Assembly: GCA_964560975.1 (NCBI GenBank)
Contig: CAZLNE010000119.1
Coordinates: 1 to 5,575 of the forward strand
Reading direction: 5' to 3'
From: JAAZLA01 sp964560975
GTDB lineage: Bacteria > Spirochaetota > Spirochaetia > Treponematales > Treponemataceae
DNA: 5,575 bases
Position 1 is the stretch's first letter. Each line of letters opens with the position of its first letter. Under the pieces are notes generated by a model. That model was given only the letters and a program-made list of their open reading frames with translations, did no database searches and had not been told where the DNA came from. Positions 1-5,575 of this stretch are shown in pieces. The position numbers were made by a program, and so were the translations under genes.

Positions 1-84
1 GGAAAGGCTCTTCCCTTCGTAGGACTTGCAGAAGGTATTTGCCTTTGGGGATTCCTTGTTGCTCTTCTTATTCTCATTTTATAA
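1..84 (+). CDS. atpK: V/A-type ATPase subunit K (membrane rotor ring, proteolipid), C-terminal end only
   Basis: The window opens inside this gene; only the last 27 codons, ending at TAA 82-84, are visible. The fragment is almost wholly hydrophobic and reads as the final transmembrane helix of a c-ring/proteolipid subunit: a Pro at fragment residue 5, then GLAEG with a single buried glutamate (codon 31-33), then a run of Leu, Ile, Val and Ala to the stop. In this family a carboxylate in the last helix binds the H+ or Na+ that is carried through the ring against subunit I; E11 of the fragment is inferred to be that residue. The other ion ligands lie upstream of the window, so ion specificity cannot be read here. 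The gene ends 13 bp before subunit F, as expected for the same operon. Identification relies on the helix plus its neighbours. Confidence 0.85.
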   Translation, partial: GKALPFVGLAEGICLWGFLVALLILIL

Positions 85-97
85 CGCGGAATAAAAC

Positions 98-433
98 GTG
101 AAGTATTTCGTCATTGGCGAACGGGAATTAGTATTAGCTTTCAGTCTCGTTGGTGTGTCAGGTGAAATTGCTGTAAACCGTTCTGAGGTTCTTACTGCGT
201 TTCAGCGTATAACCGGCAGCGGAAGTACATTGCACACACCCAACATCAGTGAAAAACCAAGGGTGCTTATTCTTACAGAAGAAGCTGGTTCGCTGATCGA
301 AGATGAGGTTCGTGAATGGCAAATGAACGGTGATTATCCGCTCATAGTAGAAATACCCGGACTTGCGGGGCATATGAGCGGAAAAAAATCCCTCACCGAT
401 GCTATTCGTGAAGCCGTTGGTATTCATTTATAG
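98..433 (+). CDS. atpF: V/A-type ATPase subunit F (central stalk)
   Basis: A 111-residue protein of the size usual for subunit F, which binds subunit D in the central rotor shaft and can modulate coupling and ATPase activity. The N-terminus (MKYFVIGERELVLAFSLVGV) matches the family pattern of a first beta strand followed by a GD/ER turn and an FxLAGV-like helix. A second strand, VLILTEEAG near residues 56-64, and the PLIVEIPG strand near residues 81-88 complete the Rossmann-like fold; a short C-terminal helix ends in AVGI. The start is GTG at 98, with no early in-frame ATG, and only a weak Shine-Dalgarno (GCGGA, 86-90). Weak initiation would suit a single-copy subunit next to the multi-copy K ring, but that is inference. 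It lies 13 bp after K and 11 bp before E. Bacterial V-ATPase F is unrelated to the F-type b subunit that shares the symbol atpF. Confidence 0.9.
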   Translation: MKYFVIGERELVLAFSLVGVSGEIAVNRSEVLTAFQRITGSGSTLHTPNISEKPRVLILTEEAGSLIEDEVREWQMNGDYPLIVEIPGLAGHMSGKKSLTDAIREAVGIHL

Positions 434-444
434 GATGGAACTTT

Positions 445-1083
445 ATGGAAGAACTGCGTTCAACTGAGATTCTGGATAGAGAAATACAGGAAGATGCCCG
501 CAAAAAAGCAGAACGTATATTGTCTTCTGCACATGATGAAGTGCAGAAGATTCTTAGTACTGTAAATGACAAAATAGAATCCGCAGGAAAGGAAAAAGAG
601 TTATTTTATGAAAGTAAAATAGCCCGTTTTAAAAGAGATTGTGAAGCATCTGTTCCTCTAGAAAGAAAGAGGTTTTTGGTTTCCTTTCAATCAAAGGCCG
701 TGAGAGAGGCAATCAATAACTACCTTAATGATTTATCTCTCGACAAAAAAGCAGCTATGCTGGAGAAACTTCTTGAAAAGTACCGTTCTGCATTAATGGA
801 TAAAAAGCTTTTTGTAAAGGTTTTTGCTTTTGATGCGGATAAGGCATCTTCTATAATTAAAAAGATTTTCGGAAACACCTCTTTACAGTCTATCCAAACC
901 GCAGACGTTTCTGAGATCTGCGGACCTTCAGATTATCTCAATGAAATGAAGGGTTTTATCATTGAAACAAGCGAAGGTTCTGTCCGCTGCAGGGTAATGC
1001 TCTCGGAAATTGTAGAAGAACTTATTGATATGTATTCATTAGAATTAACAAAAACATTATTTGGCGGGAGGATTCCGGAATGA
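445..1083 (+). CDS. atpE: V/A-type ATPase subunit E (peripheral stalk)
   Basis: A 212-residue protein, close to the usual length for subunit E. It pairs with the C-terminal part of subunit I or a G/H-type partner to form the peripheral stalks that hold the A3B3 head still. Residues about 10-75 are a charged helix rich in Glu, Lys, Ala and Arg (for example EDARKKAERIL), a typical extended coiled coil; residues from about 85 form a globular domain ending in a helix (VMLSEIVEELIDMYSLELTKTLF) that resembles the family's head-binding C-terminus. The subunit diverges strongly between lineages, so the call leans on architecture and on its place between F and A. The ATG follows AGGA (432-435), which overlaps the F stop, at 9 nt spacing. 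Its TGA overlaps the start of A in an ATGA, suggesting translational coupling. The F-type c subunit also called atpE is unrelated. Confidence 0.85.
   Translation: MEELRSTEILDREIQEDARKKAERILSSAHDEVQKILSTVNDKIESAGKEKELFYESKIARFKRDCEASVPLERKRFLVSFQSKAVREAINNYLNDLSLDKKAAMLEKLLEKYRSALMDKKLFVKVFAFDADKASSIIKKIFGNTSLQSIQTADVSEICGPSDYLNEMKGFIIETSEGSVRCRVMLSEIVEELIDMYSLELTKTLFGGRIPE
1066..1071 (+). promoter_or_regulatory. Shine-Dalgarno for subunit A
   Basis: GGGAGG lies inside the last codons of subunit E, 8 nt before the ATG at 1080. It is clearly stronger than the sites before F and E, fits high expression of a three-copy catalytic subunit, and supports 1080 as the true start. Confidence 0.75.
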
Positions 1084-2861
1084 TTGAAGGCAAAATTACA
1101 CGAGTTTCCGGTCCCATTATATATGCTGAAGGTTTAGATGCTTGCGGATTATACGATGTAGTTGATGCAGGAGAGGCAAAACTCATTGGAGAAATTATCA
1201 GGCAGAAAAATGGCCAAGCAACAATACAAGTCTACGAAGACGACACCGGAATGAAGGTTGGTGAGAAGGTAATTTGCTACCAGAGACCTCTTTCTGTACG
1301 TCTTGGTCCAGGGCTTGTTGGAACTATTTATGATGGTATTCAGAGACCTCTAAAAGAAATGTTTGATACAAGCGGTGCCTTTTTGATTCCAGGACAGCGC
1401 CTTGAGCCCTTAGATATTCAAAAAAAATGGCTTTTTACACCGTTCCAGGAAGCTTCCGATGGAACTCCCGTTTGTTCACCCATAAAACCCGGAATGGTTA
1501 TAGGAACAGTTCAGGAATCTGCATCTGTCGTTCATAAAATAATGATAGCACCGCTTATTAAGGGTAAAACTTTAGTTAAACTTGCTCCAAAGGGCGAGTA
1601 CACGATAACTGATGTTATTGGTGAAACTGAATTAGGCGAGGAAATATCTTTGTCTCATTATTGGCCTGTTCGTAAGCCGCGACCATTTGCACAAAAACTT
1701 ACGGTCAGTGAACCTCTTATTACCGGACAGCGTATTATTGACGTTTTTTTCCCTCTTTCAAAGGGCGGAACGGCAGCAATTCCAGGCGGTTTCGGTACTG
1801 GAAAGACAATGACTCAGCATGCGATCGCTAAATGGTGCGATGCAGATATAATTGTATATATAGGGTGCGGTGAGCGCGGTAATGAAATGACCGATGTACT
1901 TACTGAATTTCCTTCTCTTATAGATCCTAGAACAGGGCGTTCTCTTATGGAACGTACTATTCTTATTGCAAATACATCAAATATGCCGGTTGCAGCCCGC
2001 GAAGTATCATTGTATTCAGGTATTACACTCGCTGAATACTACCGCGACATGGGTATGACAGTTGCAATTATGGCTGACTCAACAAGCCGCTGGGCAGAAG
2101 CTCTCCGAGAACTTTCTGGACGTATGGAAGAAATGCCTGCAGAAGAAGGTTTTCCAGCCTATCTTCCAACCAGGCTTGCAGAGTTTTATGAAAGAGCTGG
2201 ACGGGTCAATGCCTTGTGCGGAAAAGAAGGATCTGTATCTATTATTGGTGCGGTTTCTCCTCCCGGTGGCGACTTTTCTGAACCTGTTACTCAGCATACG
2301 AAGCGCTTTATCCGCTGTTTCTGGGCTTTGGACCGCGAGCTTGCAAATGCCCGCCACTATCCTGCCATAGGCTGGATAGATTCTTATTCTGAATATGCAG
2401 AAGAAGTACGCGACTGGTGGGATCATGTAGATCCGCGCTGGGCAGATATAAGAATGAAGGCCTTAGATCTTCTTAAAAAAGAGCAGAGACTTCAACAGAT
2501 TGTCCGTCTCATTGGTCCTGATGCTTTGCCCGATACCGAACGCCTCATTCTTGTTGTAGCAGAAATGATAAAGAACGGTTTTTTACAGCAGAATGCATTT
2601 GACGATGTTGATGTTTTTTCAGTTCCCGAAAAACAAATACAAATTCTTGAACTGATGATGTCATTCTATGAACGTGCTCGTGCCGTAATTAAACAGGGTG
2701 CTCCCTTATTAAAAATTACAGCCCTCGATGTTCGTGAAGAAATTATCCGAATAAAAACAACAATTACTAATGATCAGCTTGAGCTTATAAAACCAATCGA
2801 AATGCGAATGGAAGAGCAGTTCACATCAATCGAACGCATCTACCGTAAGGCGGTTATATAA
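1080..2861 (+). CDS. atpA: V/A-type ATPase catalytic subunit A
   Basis: A 593-residue protein of normal family length that hydrolyses or makes ATP at the A/B interfaces of the A3B3 head, on the cytoplasmic face of the membrane. Visible in order: an N-terminal beta-barrel (about 1-70, GKITRVSGPIIYAEGL); the bulge or non-homologous region special to A subunits (about 110-190); the P-loop GGFGTGKT at 236-243 with K242; the IGCGERGNEM segment with the catalytic Glu at 265; the MADSTSRWAEALRE block from 331; the EEMPAEEGFPAYLPTRLAEFYERAG block; and a helical C-terminal domain. All key catalytic residues are present. The family P-loop normally reads GPFG(S/A)GKT; here the proline is glycine and the next variable residue is Thr. 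It overlaps E by 4 bp and abuts B with no gap. The A-subunit bulge and GPFG-type loop separate it from F-type beta and from flagellar or type III secretion ATPases. Confidence 0.98.
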   Translation: MIEGKITRVSGPIIYAEGLDACGLYDVVDAGEAKLIGEIIRQKNGQATIQVYEDDTGMKVGEKVICYQRPLSVRLGPGLVGTIYDGIQRPLKEMFDTSGAFLIPGQRLEPLDIQKKWLFTPFQEASDGTPVCSPIKPGMVIGTVQESASVVHKIMIAPLIKGKTLVKLAPKGEYTITDVIGETELGEEISLSHYWPVRKPRPFAQKLTVSEPLITGQRIIDVFFPLSKGGTAAIPGGFGTGKTMTQHAIAKWCDADIIVYIGCGERGNEMTDVLTEFPSLIDPRTGRSLMERTILIANTSNMPVAAREVSLYSGITLAEYYRDMGMTVAIMADSTSRWAEALRELSGRMEEMPAEEGFPAYLPTRLAEFYERAGRVNALCGKEGSVSIIGAVSPPGGDFSEPVTQHTKRFIRCFWALDRELANARHYPAIGWIDSYSEYAEEVRDWWDHVDPRWADIRMKALDLLKKEQRLQQIVRLIGPDALPDTERLILVVAEMIKNGFLQQNAFDDVDVFSVPEKQIQILELMMSFYERARAVIKQGAPLLKITALDVREEIIRIKTTITNDQLELIKPIEMRMEEQFTSIERIYRKAVI

Positions 2862-4250
2862 ATGAAGGGTATTGAATACAAGGGCATTGAATCTGTAGAT
2901 GGTCCTATAGTTATAGTCCGCAGAAGAGAAGATGTATTTTTTTCTGAAATTGTGTATGTTCGCGACCGCTTGGGTGAAAAAAGAACAGGACGTGTCATTG
3001 ATATTTCAGAAGACTCAGCCGTAGTACAGATATTTGGTTCTACAAACGGTCTAGATCTAACCGATACATCGGTTGAATTTTTGGAAACACCAATGGAATT
3101 ACGGGTTGGTGAAGGACTCATGGGCCGTGTTTTTAATGGTCTTGGTAAACCGATCGACGGTTATGGAGAAATTATTTCTTCGACAAAGATAAATGTTAAC
3201 GGTTACCCTATAAATCCCTATGCTAGAGAGTATCCAAGAGATTTTATTCAAACGGGTATTAGTTCAATTGACGGCTTGAATACGCTTATCCGCGGTCAAA
3301 AACTGCCAATTTTCTCCGGAAATGGACTTCCTCATAATCGCCTTGCCGCTCAGATTATTAGACAGGCGCGCATTCGAAGTGCCGATGAAGACTTCGTTAT
3401 GGTTTTCGCCGGCATGGGTATTAAATACGACGTAGCACAGTTTTTTATTCAAACCTTTGAGCAGTCTGGTGTATTATCAAAGGTAGTTATGTTCCAGTCT
3501 CTCGCAGATGCACCTTCTATAGAACGTATTATTACTCCGCGCTGTGCATTAACAGCAGCCGAATATCTTGCGTATGAAAAGGGTATGCATGTTCTTGTTG
3601 TTTTGACCGATATGACTAATTACTGCGAGGCTCTTCGTGAAATTTCTACCACCCGAGGCGAGGTTCCAGGACGAAAGGGTTATCCCGGATACCTGTATTC
3701 AGACCTTGCAGAATTGTACGAGCGTGCTGGTAAAATTAAAGGTTCTAAGGGTTCTATTACTCAGATTCCGATTCTAACAATGCCCAACGATGATATTTCA
3801 CATCCGATTCCAGACCTTACAGGTTATATTACCGAGGGACAAATTGTTCTTGACCGTGAATTGTATCAAAAGGGAATGTATCCGCCGGTTGCAGGACTTC
3901 CAAGTCTTTCACGTCTTATGAAGGATGGTATTGGGCCGGGAATGACACGTGAAGACCATAAAGATCTTTCCAGTCAGCTTTTCGCCGCATATTCAAAGGT
4001 AAAGGGTATACGTAATCTTGCTGCAATTATTGGCGAAGAGGAATTATCAGCATTGGATAAGCAGTATTTGAGATTCGGTGAAAAACTTGAAACAGAATTT
4101 TTGACACAGGGCGAATTTGAGAATAGAACTATCGAACAAACCCTCGATATCGGCTGGAAAATGCTTACGTATCTTCCTAAAGCTGAATTATATAGAATTA
4201 AGAGTGATTTTATTGAGAAATACCTGCCTGCAAGTAAAATTGATGGATAA
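2862..4250 (+). CDS. atpB: V/A-type ATPase non-catalytic subunit B
   Basis: A 462-residue protein, standard for subunit B, which alternates with A in the head and supplies part of each active site without being catalytic itself. The N-terminal barrel starts at KGIESVDGPIVIV. In place of a Walker A motif there is the B-type degenerate loop FSGNGLPHNRLAAQI (from residue 151), which lacks the GKT needed for catalysis; most relatives have Ser where this has N154. Further on are VVLTDMTNYCEALREIS, GRKGYPGYLYSDLAELYERAG and PSLSRLMKDGIG, where R351 is the expected arginine finger reaching into the A active site. The ATG follows the A stop immediately; GGCGG (2849-2853) is an 8-nt-spaced ribosome site inside A. 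The zero gap matches the 1:1 need for A and B. The name atpB is also used for the unrelated F-type a subunit. Confidence 0.98.
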   Translation: MKGIEYKGIESVDGPIVIVRRREDVFFSEIVYVRDRLGEKRTGRVIDISEDSAVVQIFGSTNGLDLTDTSVEFLETPMELRVGEGLMGRVFNGLGKPIDGYGEIISSTKINVNGYPINPYAREYPRDFIQTGISSIDGLNTLIRGQKLPIFSGNGLPHNRLAAQIIRQARIRSADEDFVMVFAGMGIKYDVAQFFIQTFEQSGVLSKVVMFQSLADAPSIERIITPRCALTAAEYLAYEKGMHVLVVLTDMTNYCEALREISTTRGEVPGRKGYPGYLYSDLAELYERAGKIKGSKGSITQIPILTMPNDDISHPIPDLTGYITEGQIVLDRELYQKGMYPPVAGLPSLSRLMKDGIGPGMTREDHKDLSSQLFAAYSKVKGIRNLAAIIGEEELSALDKQYLRFGEKLETEFLTQGEFENRTIEQTLDIGWKMLTYLPKAELYRIKSDFIEKYLPASKIDG

Positions 4251-4264
4251 ATCACACAATGTTA

Positions 4265-4273
4265 TGCTATAAT
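4265..4273 (+). promoter_or_regulatory. Perfect extended -10 sequence between B and D (possible internal promoter)
   Basis: TGCTATAAT matches the extended -10 consensus TGnTATAAT at every fixed position, in the 37-bp gap between B and D. A start about 7 nt downstream would fall near 4280, at the end of the D ribosome site GGAGA (4276-4280), giving a leader of only about 8 nt. No good -35 lies at 16-18 bp; TTGATG at 4240-4245 is too far away (22 bp). It may be chance, or a weak promoter giving a nearly leaderless mRNA. Confidence 0.3.
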
Positions 4274-4287
4274 GTGGAGAACGTACG

Positions 4288-4914
4288 ATGGCGAAGCTGA
4301 ATATTGCGCCGACAAAATCTAATTTACTCGTAGTTAAAGAACAGCTGTCTATATCAAAAGACGGATACGATCTTCTTGAGCAAAAGCGCGAAATTCTAGT
4401 AATGGAGCTCATGCGCATGGTTGAGCAGGTTAAGCTTCTTGAACAAAAGATTGATGAGCGTATAAAAAAGGCCTATCCTGCGTTAAAAAGTATGCTTTTA
4501 GCGGTTGGAGAGGATAATGTTGAACGCTTATCACAAGCAGTTAAGTATAATTTTAACATTACCGAGAAAACTGTTAATGCTGGCGGTATGAGTTTTTCGT
4601 CTATATCAGTTAACCTTCCCAAAAGGGATCTTTTTTATTCTTTTATGGATTCTTTTGCAGATTCAGATAAGGTTATGGTAGAGTTTTTTGAATTACTTCA
4701 GATTTTAACTGAAATGGCTTCTATACGAACCATTGCGTGGAGACTTGCAACTGAAGTAAAAAAAACACAGCGCCGCGTTAATGCTCTTGAAAAGATGGTT
4801 ATACCCCAAACTTCAGAGACAAAACAGTACATTGAAAGTGTTTTGGAAGAAAGGGAACGTGAAAATATCTTCGTACTGAAGGCTTTAAAGGCTAAGCAGT
4901 CACGAAAGCATTAA
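4288..4914 (+). CDS. atpD: V/A-type ATPase subunit D (central rotor shaft)
   Basis: A 208-residue protein of normal family length. Subunit D is the long antiparallel coiled coil that turns inside the A3B3 head and transmits torque to F and the membrane ring. The N-terminal block (IAPTKSNLLVVKEQL, then DLLEQKREILVMELM) and the C-terminal block (TEVKKTQRRVNALEKMVIP, then ETKQYIESVLEERERENIF) are the two conserved helices of the family and would pair as the shaft; a less conserved middle part (about 60-145) forms the head. The ATG has GGAGA (4276-4280) at 7 nt spacing. The 37-bp gap to B is the longest inside the ATPase block and could lower D translation relative to A and B (expected ratio 1 to 3); that is inference. 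The gene ends 20 bp before the GTG that could start the Usp gene, with no hairpin terminator between. It is unrelated to F-type beta, also named atpD. Confidence 0.96.
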   Translation: MAKLNIAPTKSNLLVVKEQLSISKDGYDLLEQKREILVMELMRMVEQVKLLEQKIDERIKKAYPALKSMLLAVGEDNVERLSQAVKYNFNITEKTVNAGGMSFSSISVNLPKRDLFYSFMDSFADSDKVMVEFFELLQILTEMASIRTIAWRLATEVKKTQRRVNALEKMVIPQTSETKQYIESVLEERERENIFVLKALKAKQSRKH

Positions 4915-4925
4915 TTAATTTTTAA

Positions 4926-4935
4926 AAGGAGGGGG
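4926..4935 (+). promoter_or_regulatory. Strong but oddly placed Shine-Dalgarno before the Usp gene
   Basis: AAGGAGGGGG is the best ribosome-binding match in the window, yet it fits neither start candidate well. It is about 20 nt before the ATG at 4953 (counting from the end of AAGGAGG at 4932) and only 2-3 nt before the in-frame GTG at 4935. AAAGG (4925-4929) can pair with CCTTT (4943-4947), a weak 5-bp stem with a 13-nt loop that would cover part of the site and shorten the effective distance to the ATG. Confidence 0.55.
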
Positions 4936-4952
4936 TGTTAAGCCTTTGTGTT

Positions 4953-5441
4953 ATGATCAAACAGCTTTTTGAAAACCTCTTAATAGTTATTAATGGTTCG
5001 GACGCCTCAATTCATGCTGTACAGTATGCTATTATTATGGCAAAACAGTACCGTTGTAATCTTAAGGCCGTGTATGTAGTTGATATTGCCACTATACGCC
5101 AGCTTACTCTTCAAAAAATATTTGTACACGATGAAAGCAAAGAGTATGAATCTAGTCTTGAAGCAGATGGTATGAGATACCTTAGGTATGTTGAAGAATT
5201 GGGAAAGGCTAAGGGTGTTACTATTCAAACAGAACTTCGTAAAGGTGCCGTTTGGGCAGAAGTTATTACCGCTGCTAACGAAATGAAGGCAAATGTAATA
5301 CTTCTTGGCGGCTCTGAAAATAACGATCCCTTCCAAAAAGAAATAATATCAAGTTCTTATGGAGAGATTATCCTGCATGCAAATTGTTCAGTACTTTTGG
5401 TACGGGAAAAATTGATTGAGCAGCTATATAAAATATCTTGA
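4953..5441 (+). CDS. Universal stress protein, UspA family, probably non-ATP-binding type
   Basis: With the ATG at 4953 this is a 162-residue single Usp domain, a normal size for a cytoplasmic Usp dimer subunit. The fold is recognisable: first strand LLIVINGSDAS, a helix HAVQYAIIMAKQY, the second strand LKAVYVVD, a helical middle with a VEELGKAKGV segment, then VILLGG and the final strand CSVLLV. ATP-binding Usps carry D in the first VDGS motif and a G-2X-G-9X-G(S/T) loop. Here the first motif has Asn (N14), the loop reads GGSE (119-122) with Glu for the second Gly, and the GS position appears to be SS, so ATP binding is doubtful. An in-frame GTG at 4935 would add six residues; ATG is preferred because the domain begins naturally after MIKQLFEN. 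It sits close behind D with no terminator, so it is probably co-transcribed with the ATPase; its role is unknown. Confidence 0.85.
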   Translation: MIKQLFENLLIVINGSDASIHAVQYAIIMAKQYRCNLKAVYVVDIATIRQLTLQKIFVHDESKEYESSLEADGMRYLRYVEELGKAKGVTIQTELRKGAVWAEVITAANEMKANVILLGGSENNDPFQKEIISSSYGEIILHANCSVLLVREKLIEQLYKIS

Positions 5442-5449
5442 GGTAGAAT

Positions 5450-5575
5450 ATGAGAATTGCATTAGTACATTTTTTGCAAAATGAAAATATAAAGCATAAA
5501 CAAATAGTAAAAAAACTGGAGCAGACTGCTGTGGCACAAGGTCATATAGTCGATGTTTTTTCAGGATACAAGGAT
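5450..5575 (+). CDS. Unrecognised protein, N-terminal 42 residues (flavodoxin-like first strand)
   Basis: An open frame starts at ATG 5450, 8 bp after the Usp stop, and runs off the window. GAGG (5440-5443) overlaps the Usp stop at 6 nt spacing, so initiation looks real and coupled to the gene before it. The visible protein begins MRIALVHFLQNENI, then a Lys/Gln-rich helix (KHKQIVKKLEQTAVAQ) and GHIVDVFSGYKD. A beta-alpha-beta start with a strand MRIALVHF, a helix, then GHxVDVF is the layout of flavodoxin-like and some Rossmann-type folds. The typical flavodoxin phosphate loop (T/S-x-T-G-N-T) is not seen after strand one, so FMN binding is not supported. I do not recognise the family; it may be a further member of the same transcription unit. 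Confidence 0.6.
   Translation, partial: MRIALVHFLQNENIKHKQIVKKLEQTAVAQGHIVDVFSGYKD

Noticed and set aside
158..427. Minus-strand open frame of 89 codons opposite subunit F
   Set aside because: It lies wholly inside a well-supported gene, has no family-like sequence and is explained as a shadow of F coding bias.
435..467. ATG at 435 as an alternative start upstream of E
   Set aside because: It is out of frame with E and reaches a stop after about 10 codons; ATG 445 has suitable spacing from AGGA.
2062..2426. Plus and minus open frames of about 100 codons inside subunit A
   Set aside because: They overlap the most conserved part of A (the MADSTSRWAE and EEMPAEEG blocks); composition is typical of out-of-frame reading.
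1080..4250. A and B as flagellar or type III secretion ATPase or F1 beta/alpha
   Set aside because: A has the A-subunit bulge region and 593 residues, B has the GLPHN loop, and the neighbours K, F, E and D fit only a V/A-type enzyme.
4255..4276. CACA...TGTG imperfect palindrome before D as an operator
   Set aside because: Only about half the positions of each arm match; symmetry is too weak to call a binding site.
3974..4418. Minus-strand open frames across the end of B and start of D
   Set aside because: Both B and D are strongly supported by family motifs on the plus strand, and the frames show no domain or good ribosome site.
4915..4930. TTAATTAATTTTTAAAA between D and Usp as a terminator
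   Set aside because: It is AT-rich with only a short TTAATTAA palindrome; there is no GC stem before a T run, so intrinsic termination is not supported.
5412..5432. TTGATT and TATAAA near the end of Usp as a promoter for the last gene
   Set aside because: The spacing between the two elements is about 9 bp, far too short, and both lie inside Usp codons.

Overview
The window is a compact, entirely plus-strand block of genes from a V/A-type (rotary) ATPase operon, followed by a universal-stress-protein gene and the start of an unrecognised gene. The family signatures, the moderate-to-low GC content and the K-F-E-A-B-D gene order point to a spirochaete, most likely a Treponema-like organism. That assignment rests on recalled family resemblance and not on a search.

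Layout: 1-84 is the last 27 codons of the membrane rotor subunit K, including the helix carrying the ion-binding glutamate. Then come F (98-433, GTG start), E (445-1083), catalytic A (1080-2861, overlapping E by 4 bp), non-catalytic B (2862-4250, directly abutting A) and D (4288-4914). A UspA-family protein follows (ATG at 4953, end 5441; a GTG start at 4935 is possible). Last is an open-ended reading frame (5450 to the window edge) with a flavodoxin-like first strand. Gaps are at most about 40 bp and none holds a convincing terminator, so the whole window is probably one transcription unit. There is no gene-free stretch over 300 bp.

How it works together: A and B form the A3B3 catalytic head. 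E is the peripheral-stalk subunit, D and F form the central rotor shaft, and K forms the ion-carrying membrane ring. Subunit I (the stator/ion-channel subunit) is expected just upstream of K, outside the window. No gene for subunit C (the ring-to-shaft connector) lies between K and D, where related bacterial operons often have one. The Usp gene looks co-transcribed, and its nucleotide-binding signature is degenerate, so it is more likely a non-ATP-binding UspA-type protein than an ATP-binding one.

I see no mobile element, CRISPR array, RNA gene or clearly novel system. The points worth a second look are the missing C subunit, the P-loop substitution in A, the linked degenerate Usp with an ambiguous start, and a perfect extended -10 sequence between B and D.
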